64,000 nucleotides of DNA, from the NCBI RefSeq assembly GCF_005121165.3, contig NZ_CP034413.3, forward strand, positions 1,488,001-1,552,000, written 5' to 3'. The notes under the pieces were generated by a model. It was not told where the DNA came from. It saw nothing but the letters and a program-made list of their open reading frames with translations, and did not search any database. Source of the stretch: Dysosmobacter welbionis. GTDB lineage: Bacteria; Bacillota; Clostridia; Oscillospirales; Oscillospiraceae. The translations under genes were made by a program, and so were the position numbers. Shown here in pieces: positions 61,115 through 64,000 of this stretch. Each line of letters starts with the position of its first letter. Position 1 is the first letter of the stretch.

Positions 61115-62581
61115 ATGGCAACCTATCAGCATGGCGTGTACAACCAGGAACAGGCCACGAGCCTGACCACGCCGATCCAGAGCAGCGCCGCCCTCCAGGT
61201 GATTTTCGGAACGGCCCCCATTCACCTGGCGGACGATCCGGCCAAGGCGGCAAACACACCGAAACTGTGTTACAGCTTTGCGGAGTGCCAGGCCGCCGTG
61301 GGGTATTCCGACGACTTCGAGAATTTCACGCTTTGTCAGAGCATTGATGTGAATTTCCGGGTTTTCAACAATGCCCCCATCGTTCTGGTGAATGTGCTGG
61401 ATCCGAACAATTCCAAGCACATCAAGCAGAACGAGGCGACCAGCGTTAATGTGACTGACGGGCAGGCGGTCTACACTGTGCCCTATGCCCTGATCAGCAC
61501 CATGGAGGTCAAGAACGGGGACGCCGCACTGGTGAAAGATACCGACTACACGGCGGCTCACGACGATGACGGAAATGTGGTGATCACACTGATCTCCGAG
61601 AGTGCGCAGGAAGCGGAAAGCCTGTCCATTTCCTCCACGAGCCTGAACCCAGCCGGCGTAACCAAGGAGGATATTGTGGGTGGCGTGAGCAGTTCCACCG
61701 GGGCGGAAACCGGCCTGGAGCTGGTGCGCCAGATTTACCCCAAGCTGGGACTGGTCCCTGGTATTCTGCTGGCCCCTGGCTGGTCCGACGATCCCGTGGT
61801 GGCGGCGGCCCTCCAGGCAAAGACCACCAAAATCAACGGGAATTTCGACTGCAACACATATCTGGATATTGCCGCCAACAGCTCCGGTGCAACCGTGTAC
61901 ACCGATGTGAAAACGGCAAAGGAAAAACTGGGCGCAAGTTCCAACCATGCGGCGGTTTTCTGGCCCAAGGGCGCGGTGGGCGAAAAGATCTATTGCCTGT
62001 CCGCGCTGGCGGCGGCGGAAACCGCCAACACCGACGCAACCAACGGAGATGTGCCGTTTGAAAGCCCGTCCAATAAGGCCCTGAACATTACCGCCACCGT
62101 GCTGGATGACGGCACCGAGGTGGCGCTGGATCAGGAGCAGGCCAACCTGCTAAACGGCCAGGGCGTGATCACCGCCATCAACTCCAACGGCTTCAAACTG
62201 TGGGGAAACAACACGGCGGCCTACCCCTCTACCACGGATCCGAAAGACCGCTGGCTGGCGGTGCGCCGCTTCTTTGACTGGGATGGAAATAATTTCATCC
62301 TCACCTACTGGCAGAAAGTGGACAAGCCGGGCAATAAGCGCCTGATCCAGTCCATCGTGGACAGCCAGAACATCATCGGAAACGGGTATGTGGCCCGCGA
62401 CTACTGCGCCGGGTATCGCATTGAGTTCCGGGACGATGAAAACCCGATCACCGACCTGCTGGACGGAAAGCTGACCACACACACCTACCTGGCGCCCTAC
62501 ATCCCCGCGGAGAAGATCGTAAACATCCGCGAATATGACACCGCGGCCCTGGAGGCCGCACTGACAGGAGGGAGTGACTAA
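61115..62581 (+). CDS. Tail sheath protein
   Basis: 488 aa behind ACAGGAGG. It starts MATYQHGVYNQEQATSLTTP (sheath N-terminus). VFNNAPIVLVNVLDPNNSKH, ILLAPGWSDDPVVAAALQAK, RFFDWDGNNFILTYWQKVDK and the C-terminal domain (GYRIEFRDDENPITDLLDGK) are typical of P2 FI-type sheaths. It shows that the tail is contractile. Confidence 0.93.
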   Translation: MATYQHGVYNQEQATSLTTPIQSSAALQVIFGTAPIHLADDPAKAANTPKLCYSFAECQAAVGYSDDFENFTLCQSIDVNFRVFNNAPIVLVNVLDPNNSKHIKQNEATSVNVTDGQAVYTVPYALISTMEVKNGDAALVKDTDYTAAHDDDGNVVITLISESAQEAESLSISSTSLNPAGVTKEDIVGGVSSSTGAETGLELVRQIYPKLGLVPGILLAPGWSDDPVVAAALQAKTTKINGNFDCNTYLDIAANSSGATVYTDVKTAKEKLGASSNHAAVFWPKGAVGEKIYCLSALAAAETANTDATNGDVPFESPSNKALNITATVLDDGTEVALDQEQANLLNGQGVITAINSNGFKLWGNNTAAYPSTTDPKDRWLAVRRFFDWDGNNFILTYWQKVDKPGNKRLIQSIVDSQNIIGNGYVARDYCAGYRIEFRDDENPITDLLDGKLTTHTYLAPYIPAEKIVNIREYDTAALEAALTGGSD

Positions 62582-62584
62582 ACC

Positions 62585-63103
62585 ATGAGCAAGAATATCC
62601 CCACCAAAATCAACAACTACAATGTGTACAACGCCGGGGACAAGCTGCTGGGCGTGGGGGATGAATTGACCCTGCCCGACTTCGAGGCCACAAGCGAAAC
62701 GGTGAGCGGAGCCGGGATCCTGGGAGAGATCGAAGATCCCACAATCGGCTATTTCGGAAACATGCAGCTGGAGATCCCTTTCCGAACTCTGGACAAAGAG
62801 GCCACCAACATGATGGACCAGACCAGAGCGGTCCAGCTGACGATCCGGGGCGCCGCCCAGGAGATCGACAGCTCCGGCAACATCGTGCCCAAGTCCATCC
62901 GCGTGGTGGTCAGCGGGCGGGCCGCAAAGCTGACCGGCGGCAAACTGAAACGGGCCAGCACTATGGACAGCGGTGTGACCCTGAACATCCTTTACATCTT
63001 GATTGAGGTGGACGGGGAAAGCGTCCTGGAGCTGGACAAGATGAACCCCACATACAAGGTCAACGGCGTGGACCTGCTGGCAGAGTATAAGGAGATGTGC
63101 TAA
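62585..63103 (+). CDS. Tail tube protein (P2 FII-like)
   Basis: 172 aa starting 4 bases after the sheath. NIPTKINNYNVYNAGDKLLG, EATSETVSGAGILGEIEDPT, MQLEIPFRTLDKEATNMMDQ and the C-terminal YILIEVDGESVLELDKMNPT match P2-type tube proteins. Confidence 0.92.
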   Translation: MSKNIPTKINNYNVYNAGDKLLGVGDELTLPDFEATSETVSGAGILGEIEDPTIGYFGNMQLEIPFRTLDKEATNMMDQTRAVQLTIRGAAQEIDSSGNIVPKSIRVVVSGRAAKLTGGKLKRASTMDSGVTLNILYILIEVDGESVLELDKMNPTYKVNGVDLLAEYKEMC

Positions 63104-63600
63104 ATGGACGAAATTAAGACCAACGCCGCCCAGGAGCCGGCGGAGGACCAGGAGGAGAGCCTGATCCTGAAATTCAGAAAGCCGTATATGTTCGAGGGCA
63201 AGGAGTACACCGAGGTGGACCTGTCTGCCATGGAGGACATGACGGCGGAGGACCTGTGCGCCATGGGCAAGATCATGACCAAACTGGGCATTGTGAACCC
63301 TGTGGCGGAAATGACCGTGGATTATGCCATTTACATGGCGGCCCGCGCCTCCGGCAAGCCGGTGGAGTTTTTCAAGGGCCTGCCCCCCAAGGAGGGCATT
63401 AAGCTGAAAAACATGGTCACGGGTTTTCTCTACGGCGGGGATGGAGAGGACTAACCCCGCCAGAAATTAGAAAAGCCTGCGTGGGGCTTTCGTTCCTGCT
63501 GCGGACAGGTGTGGACTATTTCATGCACCTGTCCGTGCAGGAATTACAGGACATAGCGGAGGAGGCGATCAAACTGTATGGCAAGAGGAAAAGTCTATGA
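63104..63600 (+). CDS. Tail assembly chaperone, short form and -1 frameshift form (P2 E/E+E' type)
   Basis: Frame 0 encodes a 116-aa protein ending at 63454 (SLILKFRKPYMFEGKEYTEV; AEDLCAMGKIMTKLGIVNPV). A heptamer GGGTTTT lies in frame at 63421-63427. After a -1 slip the frame reads SLRRGWRGLTPPEIRKACVG, then LSFLLRTGVDYFMHLSVQEL, to a stop at 63600, making about 165 aa. Position before the tape-measure gene and two-frame layout are those of P2 E/E+E' and lambda G/GT. The long form guides tube assembly around the tape measure. Confidence 0.88.
63421..63427 (+). promoter_or_regulatory. -1 programmed ribosomal frameshift site
   Basis: G-GGT-TTT fits the X-XXY-YYZ rule in the zero frame (codons ACG GGT TTT). 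The zero frame stops nine codons later, while the -1 frame stays open for 57 more codons with family-like sequence. Confidence 0.8.
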
Positions 63601-64000
63601 TCTGGCAATCAAAATCGCCGGACGGGTGGACAGCTCCCTGAAAAAAGCCTGCCTGGACGCAGACGAACAGCTGGGAGAACTGGCCAAGACAGCGGAAAAG
63701 ATCGGCAAAGCCGCAAAGGTGGCCGCCGGAGTGACAACGGCGGCCATCGGCGCGGTGGGCGTAGCCTCCGTGAAAGCCTACACGGAACACCAGCAGGCAG
63801 CCAACAGCATGGCGGCGGCCACCGGAGCCGCCGGTGAGCAACTGGAGTATTTGCAGGACGCCATGGACACGGTGTACACCGACAACTACGGGGAAAGCCT
63901 GCAAGATGTGGCGGACGCCGTGTCCCTGGTGGACCGCAACATGAAAAATATCTCGCCGGACGAAATTGTGGAGGCAACGGAGGCGGCCCTGGCCCTCCAG
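63578..64000 (+). CDS. Tape measure protein, 3' end beyond the window
   Basis: The ATG at 63578 follows GCGGAGGAGG and overlaps the chaperone long form by 23 bases; 141 residues are visible with no stop. MARGKVYDLAIKIAGRVDSS, LKKACLDADEQLGELAKTAE, KVAAGVTTAAIGAVGVASVK and YTEHQQAANSMAAATGAAGE are the helical N-terminus of phage tape measures (TMP/TP901 core start: QDAMDTVYTDNYGESLQDVA). Its full length, which sets tail length, cannot be seen. Confidence 0.9.
   Translation, partial: MARGKVYDLAIKIAGRVDSSLKKACLDADEQLGELAKTAEKIGKAAKVAAGVTTAAIGAVGVASVKAYTEHQQAANSMAAATGAAGEQLEYLQDAMDTVYTDNYGESLQDVADAVSLVDRNMKNISPDEIVEATEAALALQ

Noticed and set aside
37560-64000. Mu-like transposable phage
   Set aside because: The capsid resembles Mu-type capsids, but no MuA/MuB transposase genes are present and the terminase is of the GpA cos type.
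1-64000. CRISPR array
   Set aside because: No regularly spaced direct repeats with unique spacers and no cas genes were found.

Overview
The window looks like the chromosome of a GC-rich gut Firmicute (Oscillospiraceae/Flavonifractor-like). This rests on S-layer-homology (SLH) surface proteins, lipobox lipoproteins, Clostridia-type RBSs (GGAGG), soluble LytS-type kinases, and a siphovirus-head/myovirus-tail prophage of the kind common in that group. The taxonomic call is an inference from gene style, not from a marker gene.

Layout. 1-1380: end of a PrpR_N/AAA+/Fis-type regulator, then 1.7 kb of decayed sequence. 3087-3168: 3' part of a tRNA-Val(CAC) plus terminator; a second copy lies at 11391-11471. 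Between the copies are a damaged toxin/immunity-like cluster (3290-5575, minus strand) and a sugar-acid catabolic unit: TRAP transporter dctQMP, a GntR regulator and an enolase-superfamily dehydratase. 11.4-14.4 kb: remnant of an integrative element (integrase pieces, a DUF4417 protein, an RHH-like protein). 15.4-22.9 kb: sugar ABC transporter (ATPase, permease, lipoprotein) followed by a two-component system whose kinase has no membrane segment and whose last gene is an MglA/RbsA-like protein that has lost all ATP-binding motifs. 23-24.9 kb: decayed genes. 24.9-37.5 kb: surface-protein region with a 1287-aa S-layer protein, a regulator built from two dead tyrosine-recombinase domains, an XRE repressor, two lipoproteins, and a second SLH protein whose 5' end is cut off at about 37.54 kb.

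37.6-64.0 kb is a prophage, all rightward except one gene. Its early part carries three DNA methyltransferases (MT-A70, DPPY type, C5), a lytic transglycosylase, an HUH replication initiator with a hairpin cluster upstream, a radical-SAM-like DUF5131 protein, ASCH and DUF1064 proteins and an ArpU-like late regulator. A direct-repeat promoter and strong terminator precede the late operon: terminase small and large (GpA) subunits, gpW-like, portal, protease, capsid, decoration, connectors, sheath, tube, tail chaperone with a -1 frameshift site, and the start of the tape measure. A reverse-strand SWIM-domain membrane gene with its own consensus promoter sits inside the tail operon.

Quality note: at least six otherwise intact genes (dctM, dehydratase, SLH protein, HD-domain gene, portal, toxin-like gene) are broken by what reads as loss of one base from a G or C run. 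This pattern is more typical of long-read consensus error than of biology, so those genes are probably intact in the organism. It must be distinguished from the tail-chaperone frameshift, which is a genuine recoding signal.
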